The notes beneath the pieces were generated by a model. That model was not told the origin of the DNA, searched no databases, and worked only from the letters and a program-made list of their open reading frames with translations. The position numbers and the translations under genes are program-made. A stretch of DNA of 64,000 bases from a virus: positions 41,517 to 105,516 of the IMG/VR virus record IMGVR_UViG_3300027969_000063. One strand, 5' to 3'. Below are positions 22,970 through 31,675 of this stretch, one piece after another; position 1 is the first letter of the stretch, and the number at the start of each line of letters is the position of its first letter.

Positions 22970-24298
22970 TTACATCAAGTTTGCAACTTTGAAAATGCGA
23001 TAGTACTTGTTAGTACGAGCATTCATACGACCGTTACCAACAGTAATACCTTCTGCGAATGGGTTTGCGACCATTCCATAACGTGTCTTAAAGCCAATCT
23101 TAGGTTGGAATGTGTACTGATCTACTGCACGAACCATTTGTAATGGAACGTATGGGCAATAGAACAAGCCAGCATCGTAAGGGCTAGAACCTTTGTAACC
23201 GATAGTTACGAGTTCTTGGTTAGATGTATATCCACCAAAATACGGGTCAATATAAACCTTCATACGACCATGTAACAAACCAGCAAAAGTATTGCCTGTG
23301 TCATCTACTTGCAAATCAGTTTGGAGAGCAGGAGTATATTGTAATACACCAGCCATTGCCATTGCTGAAGCAACGTCAGAAGATACGATCAATACATTAC
23401 CTTTTCCACGGCGAGTCTGCTTAGCAATTACGTTAGCATCACGCTCGATTTGGAAAATTAGACCTTTGAAACGCTCAACTGACCAACGGCCGTTAGAGTC
23501 TGTATCTAAGTCAAATGTACCAGCGTTTGTTGTACCATACTGAGCACCTACAACAGCAGTTGCGTAGATTGTACGGATAACTTCACGGTTGATCTCAGCA
23601 AGGATTTCTGTTGAAAGAATGTTGCTCAATTCTGTTTCAGCGTCAAGACCATGGATTGCTTTCAAGTCTTGTGCTAATTCGAGTGAGTACTCAGCTTTCA
23701 AAGCACGGCTTTGAGCAGTTACAGTAACTTTCTCAATAGAGAATGCCATCTGTGCAAATGCTGTGTTGCCATCAGAACCCAAGAATTCAGCAGTAGCTGT
23801 TGGGATACCTAGACCGCTTGTGAAAGCGTTAGCAGAGAAAGAGTTAACAGGGTTTACTGAAACGTCAGCGGCTGTATTACCACCAAAACCATAGATGTTA
23901 GTGGCAGAACCTTGGCCAGTAAACATTGTGTTGGCTTCGTTGAAGAATGCCTCATCGCCACCTTGGTTAACATACTTAGCACGCATTGCAAAAATCAAAC
24001 CGGTAGGACCAGTCATTGGCTGAACGCCAGCAACGTCATAAGCGATTAGATTTGGTAGAGCACGGCGAACCAAAGAGATCAAGATTGGATCAAAGTTTTG
24101 AATAGCAGATCCAGTAACGTTTGTAGGACCGTCAGAGGAGGTTTCGTTCAAAGCTTGACGATCTTGTGTCATAGCTTGTTGTTGATTTTCCAAAACAAGG
24201 GCTGTAACAGCACGCTTGTATGGGTCTTTAATGGCTTCTAATTCTGGATGCTCCAGAACTGGTGCCCACTTAGTTTGTAGTTCTTCAGTTAAATACAT
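22970..24298 (-). CDS. 23: Major capsid protein gp23
   Basis: 442 residues. After a helical propeptide comes LNE at residues 50-52, a (L/I)xE site expected to be cut by the gp21 protease. NFDPILISLVRRALPNLIAY, DVAGVQPMTGPTGLIFAMRA and SRALKAEYSLELAQDLKAIH are classic gp23 blocks, as are GKGNVLIVSSDVASAMAMAG near residue 300 and the C-terminal YGMVANPF. It forms the hexameric capsid shell. AAAGGA precedes the ATG and a strong terminator follows. Confidence 0.97.
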   Translation of the reverse strand: MYLTEELQTKWAPVLEHPELEAIKDPYKRAVTALVLENQQQAMTQDRQALNETSSDGPTNVTGSAIQNFDPILISLVRRALPNLIAYDVAGVQPMTGPTGLIFAMRAKYVNQGGDEAFFNEANTMFTGQGSATNIYGFGGNTAADVSVNPVNSFSANAFTSGLGIPTATAEFLGSDGNTAFAQMAFSIEKVTVTAQSRALKAEYSLELAQDLKAIHGLDAETELSNILSTEILAEINREVIRTIYATAVVGAQYGTTNAGTFDLDTDSNGRWSVERFKGLIFQIERDANVIAKQTRRGKGNVLIVSSDVASAMAMAGVLQYTPALQTDLQVDDTGNTFAGLLHGRMKVYIDPYFGGYTSNQELVTIGYKGSSPYDAGLFYCPYVPLQMVRAVDQYTFQPKIGFKTRYGMVANPFAEGITVGNGRMNARTNKYYRIFKVANLM

Positions 24299-24328
24299 TT
24301 TAGTATCCTTTGTTGTTATTATTATGGC

Positions 24329-25516
24329 TTACTTAGCCAAGTTTTTTGAAATTACATTAGCATACTGTTCCATTAAAGGATCAGAAGATTTAGAAACCTT
24401 CTTTTCTTCTTCAATTTCTACAGTATCATCTAAAGCAGAACTGTCGGCAACTTTAACATCGGACTTGAAATATGATTCTTTCAAAGTTTCGACTTTAGTA
24501 GCAAACTCTTCCTCTGTGGTAAACTCTACGTTCTCTGCGAGCGATTTCAATTTCTCCACTTGGGTCTGCGATAGGCCTTCACACGCTGTGTAGATTGCCT
24601 CAATTTTTTTCTGTTCGTTAAGTGCTTTAGCCAACTCAACGCCTTTGCTGATTTGCTCATTTAAAGAAGCTTCGAGTTCTTCTACCTTGGTTGCCAACTC
24701 TTCAACAACATCAACCTTGTCGGTAGGAATATCGATGTAATGCTCTTCGAACAAACTTTTTAATCCAGTAATAAAATCTTCTACGATTTCGGCACGGAGA
24801 CCTTTTTCGATAGCGATTTCGTTATCTTTCATCCACTCTTCAACCATGTAGTTGAGGTAGTCGTCCACTTTAGCAGCCAAATCTTCTTTAATTTCTTCGA
24901 CAGCGGCATGGAACTGTTCTGTGAGTTCTGCTTCAATTTCTTCAGCAACTTCTTCAGCACGAGCAATAACTGCAGCTTCAAAAATTGTGGTAGCTTTAGC
25001 AGTGAACTCTTCAGAAAGATTTTCGCCAGACAACAGAGCGTCAATATCTTCCTTCATTTTTGCCTTAGACATAGCTTTCTTAATCATGGCTTTATCTTGA
25101 GCAGCATCTTCGTGACCTTCTTTTTCTTCGGCAACAACTTCATCACCTTCAACTTCGGTCTCTTCGTACTGCTGAATACCAACACCACCTTTATTTGGTT
25201 TCATCATTTGCTTACCTGGCTTTCCTTCTGGTTGTTCTACTGAACCAGACTGAGCAGGCTGGCCAGTGAGTTTTTTAGCTGGCTCAGAACCTACAGGAGG
25301 TGTTGCACCTGGAGCGGTAGCTGTTGGCGTACCTCTAGTTGCATCTGGACCAGAGTCAGTTGTTTTGGTAACTTGAGTACCAATGTCACCTGCGTCTTTT
25401 GTACCGTAGGCAACATCACCACTTAGTTTTGCTGGTTTATCTTGACCACTTTTCTTACTAGCGACAGAGCCTGAAAGAATTTCTTTAGCGGCTTCGGACA
25501 GATTAAATTTTCCCAT
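24329..25516 (-). CDS. 22: Prohead core scaffold gp22
   Basis: 395 residues between gp21 and gp23, as in T4. The N-terminal third is low-complexity (Gly, Pro, Thr, Lys), the rest acidic, long helices such as ARAEEVAEEIEAELTEQFHA with coiled-coil spacing. The C-terminus LMEQYANVISKNLAK matches gp22 family ends. It builds the inner core and is degraded by gp21. A perfect late promoter lies upstream and GGAG precedes the ATG. It is longer than T4 gp22 (269) because of the N-terminal segment. Confidence 0.92.
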   Translation of the reverse strand: MGKFNLSEAAKEILSGSVASKKSGQDKPAKLSGDVAYGTKDAGDIGTQVTKTTDSGPDATRGTPTATAPGATPPVGSEPAKKLTGQPAQSGSVEQPEGKPGKQMMKPNKGGVGIQQYEETEVEGDEVVAEEKEGHEDAAQDKAMIKKAMSKAKMKEDIDALLSGENLSEEFTAKATTIFEAAVIARAEEVAEEIEAELTEQFHAAVEEIKEDLAAKVDDYLNYMVEEWMKDNEIAIEKGLRAEIVEDFITGLKSLFEEHYIDIPTDKVDVVEELATKVEELEASLNEQISKGVELAKALNEQKKIEAIYTACEGLSQTQVEKLKSLAENVEFTTEEEFATKVETLKESYFKSDVKVADSSALDDTVEIEEEKKVSKSSDPLMEQYANVISKNLAK

Positions 25517-25544
25517 TTTGAAAATCTCCTTGATTTATATTGGA

Positions 25545-25552
25545 TATTTATA
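25545..25552 (-). promoter_or_regulatory. Late promoter TATAAATA before gp22
   Basis: Perfect TATAAATA on the minus strand, immediately after the gp21 stop. The predicted start near 25539 leaves a leader of about 22 bases with AAGGAG before the gp22 ATG. Confidence 0.8.
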
Positions 25553-25553
25553 T

Positions 25554-26198
25554 TTAAAGTTTTTTGAAGAAGTTCTCAAAAATGCGTAGACTTACTTCCT
25601 CGATCTCCCCTCTGGTTGCCTTGCGGATTTGACCCACGGCCTCAGAGTAATCTTGTTCGGTCCATACACCATTGACTAACATCCATTCTTTACCCTCCAT
25701 GATACCTTGTACAAAAGCACCAGGCGCTGAAGGGTCTGCTACAATATCTGCCGCTGTGGCTAGATAGAAATCGGGTTGTACAACGTTAACACCGTTAACA
25801 TTTTTTAGTGAACCCATGCCTCTTGAAGATACTCCTAATTGTGCACCACCTTCAATAAGACTTTTGGCGATGTTGCCCATAGGCGTATCTAAAATTTTTG
25901 CTTTACCGATCCATTGTTGACCATCTTCTTTTAAGGCGGTGATCATATGTGATACACGGTCAAGATTGATACTTGGTGATTCTGGATGACCTAACTCTCC
26001 AAAAGCACGATGTTTATTGATGTACTCTTCTGTATACCGAGCAACTTCTTTTCTCATGGTATTGAACTCATACAAACGGCCGTTACGGTTCTTTTTTTCG
26101 GAAACCAAAAATGGCCCCTCGATGTGTAAAGACTTCTTACCATCGGATTCTTCAACCAAGTAACTTACGGTTTCATTAATTTCTTTAATGAGTTTCAT
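25554..26198 (-). CDS. 21: Prohead maturation protease gp21
   Basis: 214 residues, serine protease of the herpesvirus/T4 assemblin-like fold. IEGPFLVSEKKNRNGRLYEF opens the core, catalytic His71 lies in FGELGHPES, and the nucleophile is Ser124 or Ser125 in LGVSSRGMG. It cleaves gp23, gp22 and core proteins at (L/I)xE sites during head maturation. The ATG overlaps the basic protein upstream by four bases. Confidence 0.94.
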   Translation of the reverse strand: MKLIKEINETVSYLVEESDGKKSLHIEGPFLVSEKKNRNGRLYEFNTMRKEVARYTEEYINKHRAFGELGHPESPSINLDRVSHMITALKEDGQQWIGKAKILDTPMGNIAKSLIEGGAQLGVSSRGMGSLKNVNGVNVVQPDFYLATAADIVADPSAPGAFVQGIMEGKEWMLVNGVWTEQDYSEAVGQIRKATRGEIEEVSLRIFENFFKKL

Positions 26199-26611
26199 AA
26201 TCCCATTGCCCTTCTTTTCCTTAACGACATAATTCTCTTTCTAAGAGATTGTCCTAATTTAGCACGCCTTTTAGTTTTAGAACGTCTAGCACCCATTTTA
26301 CGGTTTCTACGCTCAATAGGTGACATGCGTGTCATTTTGCCACCTCTAATTGTCCAACCTTTTACAGCAGAAAGTTTCTTCCTACGTTGAATCTTTCCTT
26401 TTCTAATTCTTACTCGAAAGGTCTTAGTTCTACCAATCTTCATTACATTTCTTACCGCTTCAGATATATTGCTAGTTTCAAACATCTCTGACGCCAAACG
26501 CAATTTCATTTGGTTGAGTTTTTGGTCAACCAAATCATTTAAATATTGATCTAAAACTTCTTTACTTTCTACCAGTTGGTTGTTAAGAAGTTTGTCAATA
26601 AAACCATCCAT
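26195..26611 (-). CDS. Highly basic prohead-region protein (gp68-like position)
   Basis: 138 residues in two parts. A helical N-terminal half (DGFIDKLLNNQLVESKEVLD onwards) is followed from about residue 60 by an extremely Lys/Arg-rich tail such as RRNRKMGARRSKTKRR and RKRIMSLRKRR. It lies directly upstream of gp21, where T4 places the core proteins gp67 and gp68. It may bind DNA or the acidic core. gp68 equivalence rests on position and composition only. Confidence 0.7.
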   Translation of the reverse strand: MDGFIDKLLNNQLVESKEVLDQYLNDLVDQKLNQMKLRLASEMFETSNISEAVRNVMKIGRTKTFRVRIRKGKIQRRKKLSAVKGWTIRGGKMTRMSPIERRNRKMGARRSKTKRRAKLGQSLRKRIMSLRKRRAMGL

Positions 26612-27129
26612 TATGGCCTTAGATTATAAGGAGGATAGTTAAATGCTGCCGGATCATTAAACTGACCACGTTGATAATGCGCATTGTCTTTACGGAATTC
26701 AATAACAATCGTGTAAGAACTGTTTGCAATCATACCTCTGGTTTGAATGCCCATATCACCTTTACAATTAGCCGTACCTCTTGCATTATTTGGAATTGTA
26801 ATCCAGTTACCTGCACCGTCATATTCTCCATTACTATTTAAAAACAAACAAGTAATTGCCGTATCTGCATGCCAAAACAATTGAACATCACCATCTTTAG
26901 GAGAATCATACCAAACACGGTTAACGGCTAAACCATAGTAAGGTAATGCTGTACCGCCGTCACTTAATAAACCAGGTACTGTGTTTGCATTTAAAGCACC
27001 AGACAAGGTGTTTGCTACAATACGAGCGTGATTATCTTCTTGACCTGAACCGTCAAATTTACCCGTTAACTTAATAACAGCATGTTCTGTTGTGTCTTTT
27101 AAGACTTGGTATGTAAATAGGTTTGCCAT
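26611..27129 (-). CDS. Head-region structural protein
   Basis: 172 residues: MANLFTYQVLKDTTEHAVIK, LTGKFDGSG, PYYGLAVNRVWYDSPKDGDV, NWITIPNNARG and a Pro/Tyr/Asn-rich end, FNDPAAFNYPPYNLRP. Strand-rich and charged like a decoration or capsid-associated protein. I recall close relatives between gp20 and gp21 in aquatic T4-like phages, where they are listed as virion proteins. The precise place in the capsid is unknown. Its stop overlaps the next ATG (TAATG). Confidence 0.78.
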   Translation of the reverse strand: MANLFTYQVLKDTTEHAVIKLTGKFDGSGQEDNHARIVANTLSGALNANTVPGLLSDGGTALPYYGLAVNRVWYDSPKDGDVQLFWHADTAITCLFLNSNGEYDGAGNWITIPNNARGTANCKGDMGIQTRGMIANSSYTIVIEFRKDNAHYQRGQFNDPAAFNYPPYNLRP

Positions 27130-27132
27130 TTT

Positions 27133-27363
27133 TTATTCCTGTTTAAATTCTTCTGGTAAGGCTATCGCCCATTGCGAAGCGTTATACGGTATGCTTATGT
27201 ATTTATTAATCTTATCTATGTGGTATAGTGCCACTCGCTGGCCGTCACCAAACTGTCTAATTGACATTCTTTTCATCAACATGACGGCAGGAGGGTCAGC
27301 CGGTAACTTGTCTTTACGGGCTTCATTTATCTGACCAAAACGAACTTCTTTAAGAGTTTTCAC
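27133..27363 (-). CDS. 76-residue head-region protein
   Basis: MKTLKEVRFGQINEARKDKL, then AVMLMKRMSIRQFGDGQRVA and LYHIDKINKYISIPY: a helical start and a strand-rich second half. The start is GTG at 27363, overlapping the acidic core protein by 14 bases. It lies in the head operon between gp67-like and the structural protein at 26611. Function unknown. Confidence 0.65.
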   Translation of the reverse strand: MKTLKEVRFGQINEARKDKLPADPPAVMLMKRMSIRQFGDGQRVALYHIDKINKYISIPYNASQWAIALPEEFKQE

Positions 27364-27544
27364 CCGTTTCTTCCTCTTCTGATTCTGTTTCTTCTTCTGG
27401 TTGAGCCATCAAACCTTGAGCAATTTCTACCTTTTTTGCTTCAATATGAGCATTTACTTTATCTTGAATGGAAGAATATAGTGAGTTTCTAAACTCTACA
27501 CCGTTGTCGTCCATTGCGTAATCGATTATACTTTTAGTTTCCAT
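27350..27544 (-). CDS. 67: gp67-like prohead core protein
   Basis: 64 residues: METKSIIDYAMDDNGVEFRN, a helix through DKVNAHIEAKKVEIAQGLM, and a very acidic tail, EEETESEEEETGENS. T4 gp67 has the same plan (helical head, strongly acidic tail) and the same place just after gp20. I start at the ATG at 27544 with GGAG six bases upstream, not the TTG at 27556. It should contribute to the prohead core and be processed by gp21. Confidence 0.82.
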   Translation of the reverse strand: METKSIIDYAMDDNGVEFRNSLYSSIQDKVNAHIEAKKVEIAQGLMAQPEEETESEEEETGENS

Positions 27545-27561
27545 TTTTATCTCCAATAAAA

Positions 27562-27569
27562 TATTTATA
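27562..27569 (-). promoter_or_regulatory. Late promoter TATAAATA before the gp67-like gene
   Basis: Perfect TATAAATA on the minus strand, overlapping the last codons of gp20. The predicted start near 27556 gives a 12-base leader containing GGAG. Confidence 0.8.
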
Positions 27570-29247
27570 ATATACGTTTCAATTTAATTAATGTACCACT
27601 TACTTCTTCTTTAGTGGCTTTGGCTTGTGCATCTTGTTGTTGCTGTGCCATGTCCATAGCATGTTGTTGGTCATCCGGATTCTGTGGTTGACCAGGTACT
27701 TGGGACATCATCTGTGCCTGTGCCACATCGTTGGTTACACCAACTGGCAATCCAAGACCATCTTTCTTCTCTTGCTCAATCTCTTTCTCCATAATCTGAA
27801 TGTCGTCATCAGTCAAACGGAGAACATTACGTTGAATCCATGCTTGTGAGAAGTACCGACCAGTATACGGATCAACAGAACCCAACAACTGTAGACGGTT
27901 GGTCATCAGTTCGGCTTCTTTGAGTTCAGAGAAGTTATTGTCTTTAATGAAGTCATAATGGATGTATTCTTTGAATTCATTCCACTCCTCATTAGTACAG
28001 ATACCTTTTAGTACACATTGTACTCGCATTGCTTGGTCAAACAACTCGGAGAACTTACTGCGTAAACGGTCTACAAACTTGGCAAACTTTAACTCGTCAC
28101 GGGTAATCTCATTTGAACGACCTAAAGAGAAACCTGAAGTTTCTGGATTCAACCTAGACACAGGTACACATAGTGCCTTGTATAGTTTCTTTTCAAAATA
28201 CTTAACATCTTCCAATTCACCTAGGTTTTGACCGCCAGGTAATGTGGTAATTTCTGTACCTTTACCGCCTTCACGGCGAGGTAACCAAAAATCTTCTAAC
28301 ATTGAAAGGTGTTTACGGTCATCACGAACTTCACCTGTGGCAGAATCGTATACAAGTTTGTTCTTGTATTTGACCATAATATCACGGAGATACTGCTCTG
28401 CCTTTAATTTTGGTAGATTACCCACATCAATGTAAAAAATACGGCGTTCAGGAGCACGACTAATTCTGTAAATGACTGTAGCATCTTCAATCATCCTTAA
28501 TTGGTTAAGTGGCTTAATTGCTTTGTGAAGGTAAGATAATACCACGGCACGCCTAGAATCCATTAGACCAGAAACCACCGACACAATAGAGTCCACAGTA
28601 ATACGAACTCCTACTGGTCCAAAGTTGTTGGAACCGCCCGTGGTGACTTTATCGTTGAACAGGTAATACTCATTGATCACCTTCATGATTTCAGCACCAG
28701 TCCGTTCATCCTTTTGCTTCTTAATTTCACGAACTTTACGCAGTTTTCGTGGGTCGATATAACGGAGTTCTTTGACACCTTGTGATGGGTTTTCTCTATC
28801 GACAATAATGTGGTAATATAAACGACCATCCACATAGTATCTACGGAAGATATCTTGTCCCATGTTCTTGTAATTAAACAATCTCAGAACGGTATTAAAT
28901 TCATCCTTAATAGCAGTTTTGATTTTATCTGGTTGTTTGAGATCATCCAAAATAATTTTAATACTTTGACCATCATCATCTTGGCAAATGGCTTCATTGA
29001 TAATATCATCGATGGCCGATTCGATTTCTGGCTGCATGGCCATTTCACGATAACGAGAAATGAGTTCTACTTCATTTTTGGCTGTACCATCGAGGTCCAC
29101 ATATGTGCCATAGTAGGCCGCAGAGGTAATGGTGAGAGCGCCGTCCTCATTAGCAGGAGGCGTAAAAGATTGTTGCACATCTTGGACTTCTTCGTCCTTG
29201 TTTCGTGCAATTGTAAAACCAAAAAGAGAAAATTTATTAGCCGCCAT
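27565..29247 (-). CDS. 20: Portal protein gp20
   Basis: 560 residues (T4 524). Blocks NEVELISRYREMAMQPEIES, AIDDIINEAI, YYVDGRLYYHIIVDRENPSQ, ELRYIDPRKLRKVREI, HKAIKPLNQLRMIEDATVIY and RISRAPERRIFYIDVGNLPK are diagnostic for T4-type portals. The C-terminus is Gln-rich. It forms the dodecameric vertex that the gp17 motor docks on. It is followed by the gp67-like gene and preceded by a terminator after gp19. Confidence 0.97.
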   Translation of the reverse strand: MAANKFSLFGFTIARNKDEEVQDVQQSFTPPANEDGALTITSAAYYGTYVDLDGTAKNEVELISRYREMAMQPEIESAIDDIINEAICQDDDGQSIKIILDDLKQPDKIKTAIKDEFNTVLRLFNYKNMGQDIFRRYYVDGRLYYHIIVDRENPSQGVKELRYIDPRKLRKVREIKKQKDERTGAEIMKVINEYYLFNDKVTTGGSNNFGPVGVRITVDSIVSVVSGLMDSRRAVVLSYLHKAIKPLNQLRMIEDATVIYRISRAPERRIFYIDVGNLPKLKAEQYLRDIMVKYKNKLVYDSATGEVRDDRKHLSMLEDFWLPRREGGKGTEITTLPGGQNLGELEDVKYFEKKLYKALCVPVSRLNPETSGFSLGRSNEITRDELKFAKFVDRLRSKFSELFDQAMRVQCVLKGICTNEEWNEFKEYIHYDFIKDNNFSELKEAELMTNRLQLLGSVDPYTGRYFSQAWIQRNVLRLTDDDIQIMEKEIEQEKKDGLGLPVGVTNDVAQAQMMSQVPGQPQNPDDQQHAMDMAQQQQDAQAKATKEEVSGTLIKLKRIL

Positions 29248-29266
29248 ATTGTGTTATATCCAATTC

Positions 29267-29302
29267 AAAAAAAACATAATGGAGAGAACCGTAGCTCTCT
29301 CC
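29267..29302 (-). terminator. Terminator between gp19 and gp20
   Basis: GGAGAGA and TCTCTCC form a perfect 7-bp stem with an 8-base loop. On the minus strand it is followed after six bases by eight T residues. It lies 15 bases after the gp19 stop. Confidence 0.7.
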
Positions 29303-29317
29303 GTAAAATAAAATAAA

Positions 29318-29860
29318 TTAACTTGTTGTAACAGCTTCCCACCATTGGTAGGCAAAGGTTACACCGTATTCTTCAATACTGTCATTTGAACTCCAATCTA
29401 AATCAATTGGTGCCAAATCAACAGGGAACAAGCCAACAAATTTATAAGATTTGAGAGCTTCGCCTGCTTTGCCGTATTGAGTAACGGTTGCGTCTGTGGT
29501 GTATCCTAGTGGATTAACAGCTGCACCATTTCTGACGTTACTTGCATGACTGTTGATTGCATTCATCCATGATTCCATAGAATCTCTGATTACAAAATCT
29601 TCATCATTGATAATTTGCAATGTCCAATCGGCGAATGAACGGTTACCAGCAAACTTCAATTCACGACCAAAGTAATAAATTGGGAATGAATTAACGGTTG
29701 AACCAGGTAACTGTGCCGTTTTAGCCATAAACGATGTCTTTTGTGAAGCTGCCACACCGTTTGCTGCGACTGTTGGAAATGTTAAGGTTACTTGAAATAG
29801 ATTGGGACGGGCACCGTCACCAATCATATTAGACCTAAATTCCGCTACATTAAATGCCAT
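29318..29860 (-). CDS. 19: Tail tube protein gp19
   Basis: 180 residues (T4 163). MAFNVAEFRSNMIGDGARPN, LFQVTLTFP, AQLPGSTV, PIYYFGRELKFAGNRSFADW and FRAQ-equivalent segment near SMESWMNAINSH match gp19. YKFVGLFPVDLAPIDLDWSS lies near the C-terminus. It polymerises as hexamer rings inside the gp18 sheath. AGGAG precedes the ATG. Confidence 0.95.
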   Translation of the reverse strand: MAFNVAEFRSNMIGDGARPNLFQVTLTFPTVAANGVAASQKTSFMAKTAQLPGSTVNSFPIYYFGRELKFAGNRSFADWTLQIINDEDFVIRDSMESWMNAINSHASNVRNGAAVNPLGYTTDATVTQYGKAGEALKSYKFVGLFPVDLAPIDLDWSSNDSIEEYGVTFAYQWWEAVTTS

Positions 29861-29883
29861 TTGTATCTCCTATATCGTTGTAT

Positions 29884-29891
29884 TATTTATT
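29884..29891 (-). promoter_or_regulatory. Late-type promoter AATAAATA before gp19
   Basis: AATAAATA on the minus strand, one base from consensus, overlapping the gp18 stop region. The predicted start near 29878 leaves an 18-base leader with AGGAG before the ATG. Confidence 0.55.
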
Positions 29892-31605
29892 AGAACTTCC
29901 CAACGACTTCAGTAAAATCAACACCAGTTCTTACTGCCACAAAATTCAACTGGATGAAGTTGATAGAACGAGCAGGTTTGATGTAGATATCACCAACAAA
30001 TCGGTTTGTATCAATCACTTCACCAGTATTATTTGTAGAATCACAAACAACACGGAAGTCATAGATACCACGGCGACCTTGTACATCTCTTAGGAACGGT
30101 GTAACCAAAGCAACAAACTGAGCCCGTGTAAATTCGTCATTGAATTCAAACATGGAATATTTAGCTGCTGAAGCAATAGCCTTTTCTAATACAATAAACA
30201 ATCTACGAACATTAATACGATCAAAGGCAGATGGTTTGGATTGTAAAGTCTTGTCACCATACAACACTACGCCTGTACCAGCCATTGCAACTACTGGATT
30301 AACACCTTTTGCATAAAGTGTATCTCTATCTGTCTTGGTTGGATTGTATGCCAACTTAACAACATTCTTTAGATTACCACGGTTTAGACCAGCAGGTGAG
30401 AACCATGGATCACGAACATTGTCGGTATTAACACATAGTCCAGCAATATCACCGTTTAAAGGAACCCAACGATATGTATTGTTGTACTTGTCAAACATAT
30501 ACTTCCAACCAGAGTCGGCAACAGTATAAGAAGATGAACGAGCCAACGTAGTATTCCAAGCAACAATATCAGCAGCTTCATCGCCAGCATTGTTTACAAC
30601 AGTATCGGAAGGTGGAGAAATAAATGCCACACAATCTTTTCTGTATTCAGCAACATTATCGATGATGTACTGTTGTACGGCCACAGCAGCATTACCAGAA
30701 ATTACCAATGAAATATCTAATGCTTCAGAATTTCTGAATAAACCATATCCAGTTTGAAGATTGCTAGCAGCTGGTTGGCTATCGGTACCTTTGGTCAATG
30801 TGATTGTTTGTGGTGTAGCCACAGTTACATAATTGGTATTGCTTAATGCATTACCCCATGTGGTAGAAGTTGTGCTGTAACTTACTGGATCCATAGAATA
30901 AACATACTTTGATTGCTTAAACAATACATCTTTGTAGAAATTTGAATTTCCTAAAGAGTCTGTTGAATCTGAACCTTTTGAAAGGTATGGGAATACTTCT
31001 AATACAGTATTTTTTGTACCAGTAAATAGACCTTGTGAGTCCATAACGACAATGTGTATTTCATCATTAGCAGCACCAGCAGATGCAGCTTGTACAGAAG
31101 TACCTGGAGCGCCAGTAAAGTATGAAGAAACACCCACACCATTAACTGTCCAAGTATTAAAAGTGGCACCAGCATCAATAACTGAAACTGTTATTGAATT
31201 ACCTAGAGCACCAGCATACTTAGCGGCAAAAGCACCAGTAGTATTAGCGTTAAGTCTGTTATGTAAATAGGACTCTTCGTAGATATCTTCATTTAAAATT
31301 TGGATACTTGTAGCAGTAGTATTTGCAATAGCATTGTATCCGCTATCACCAACCGCACGAACAATTTTTAAATTATTACCATAGGCCAGAAAACTGGCTG
31401 CTGTGAAGAATGATGTATATGTGTTACTATCAGGCTTGCCAAATACTTTTGCTAAAGTAATTTCGCTATCGATAGTTTTTACTATATTTGCTGGTCCCCA
31501 TTGGAAACCTCCAGCAAAAGCACCGGCCGTAGTGAGTACTGAAGGAACGACTGTTGTAAGGTCGACTTCAGAAACGTTTACGCCTGGAGAGATTTGAAAT
31601 GCCAT
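29890..31605 (-). CDS. 18: Tail sheath protein gp18
   Basis: 571 residues (T4 659). It opens with ISPGVNVSEVDLTTVVPSVL and TTAGAFAGGFQWGPANIVKT, typical of contractile sheath proteins. YRWVPLNGDIAGLCVNTDNV, RDPWFSPAG, GVVLYGDKTLQSKPSAFDRI and NVRRLFIVLEKAI form the conserved C-terminal domain. It contracts around the gp19 tube during DNA delivery. AAGGAG precedes the ATG. Confidence 0.97.
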   Translation of the reverse strand: MAFQISPGVNVSEVDLTTVVPSVLTTAGAFAGGFQWGPANIVKTIDSEITLAKVFGKPDSNTYTSFFTAASFLAYGNNLKIVRAVGDSGYNAIANTTATSIQILNEDIYEESYLHNRLNANTTGAFAAKYAGALGNSITVSVIDAGATFNTWTVNGVGVSSYFTGAPGTSVQAASAGAANDEIHIVVMDSQGLFTGTKNTVLEVFPYLSKGSDSTDSLGNSNFYKDVLFKQSKYVYSMDPVSYSTTSTTWGNALSNTNYVTVATPQTITLTKGTDSQPAASNLQTGYGLFRNSEALDISLVISGNAAVAVQQYIIDNVAEYRKDCVAFISPPSDTVVNNAGDEAADIVAWNTTLARSSSYTVADSGWKYMFDKYNNTYRWVPLNGDIAGLCVNTDNVRDPWFSPAGLNRGNLKNVVKLAYNPTKTDRDTLYAKGVNPVVAMAGTGVVLYGDKTLQSKPSAFDRINVRRLFIVLEKAIASAAKYSMFEFNDEFTRAQFVALVTPFLRDVQGRRGIYDFRVVCDSTNNTGEVIDTNRFVGDIYIKPARSINFIQLNFVAVRTGVDFTEVVGKF

Positions 31606-31656
31606 TTGTTATCTCCTTGAATATGATGTTATTTGGCAGTTATGATACCATACAGA

Positions 31657-31664
31657 TATTTATG
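31657..31664 (-). promoter_or_regulatory. Late-type promoter CATAAATA before gp18
   Basis: CATAAATA on the minus strand, 12 bases after the gp17 stop. The predicted start near 31651 leaves a leader of about 46 bases to the gp18 ATG. Confidence 0.6.
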
Positions 31665-31675
31665 TAAGGCGGTAT

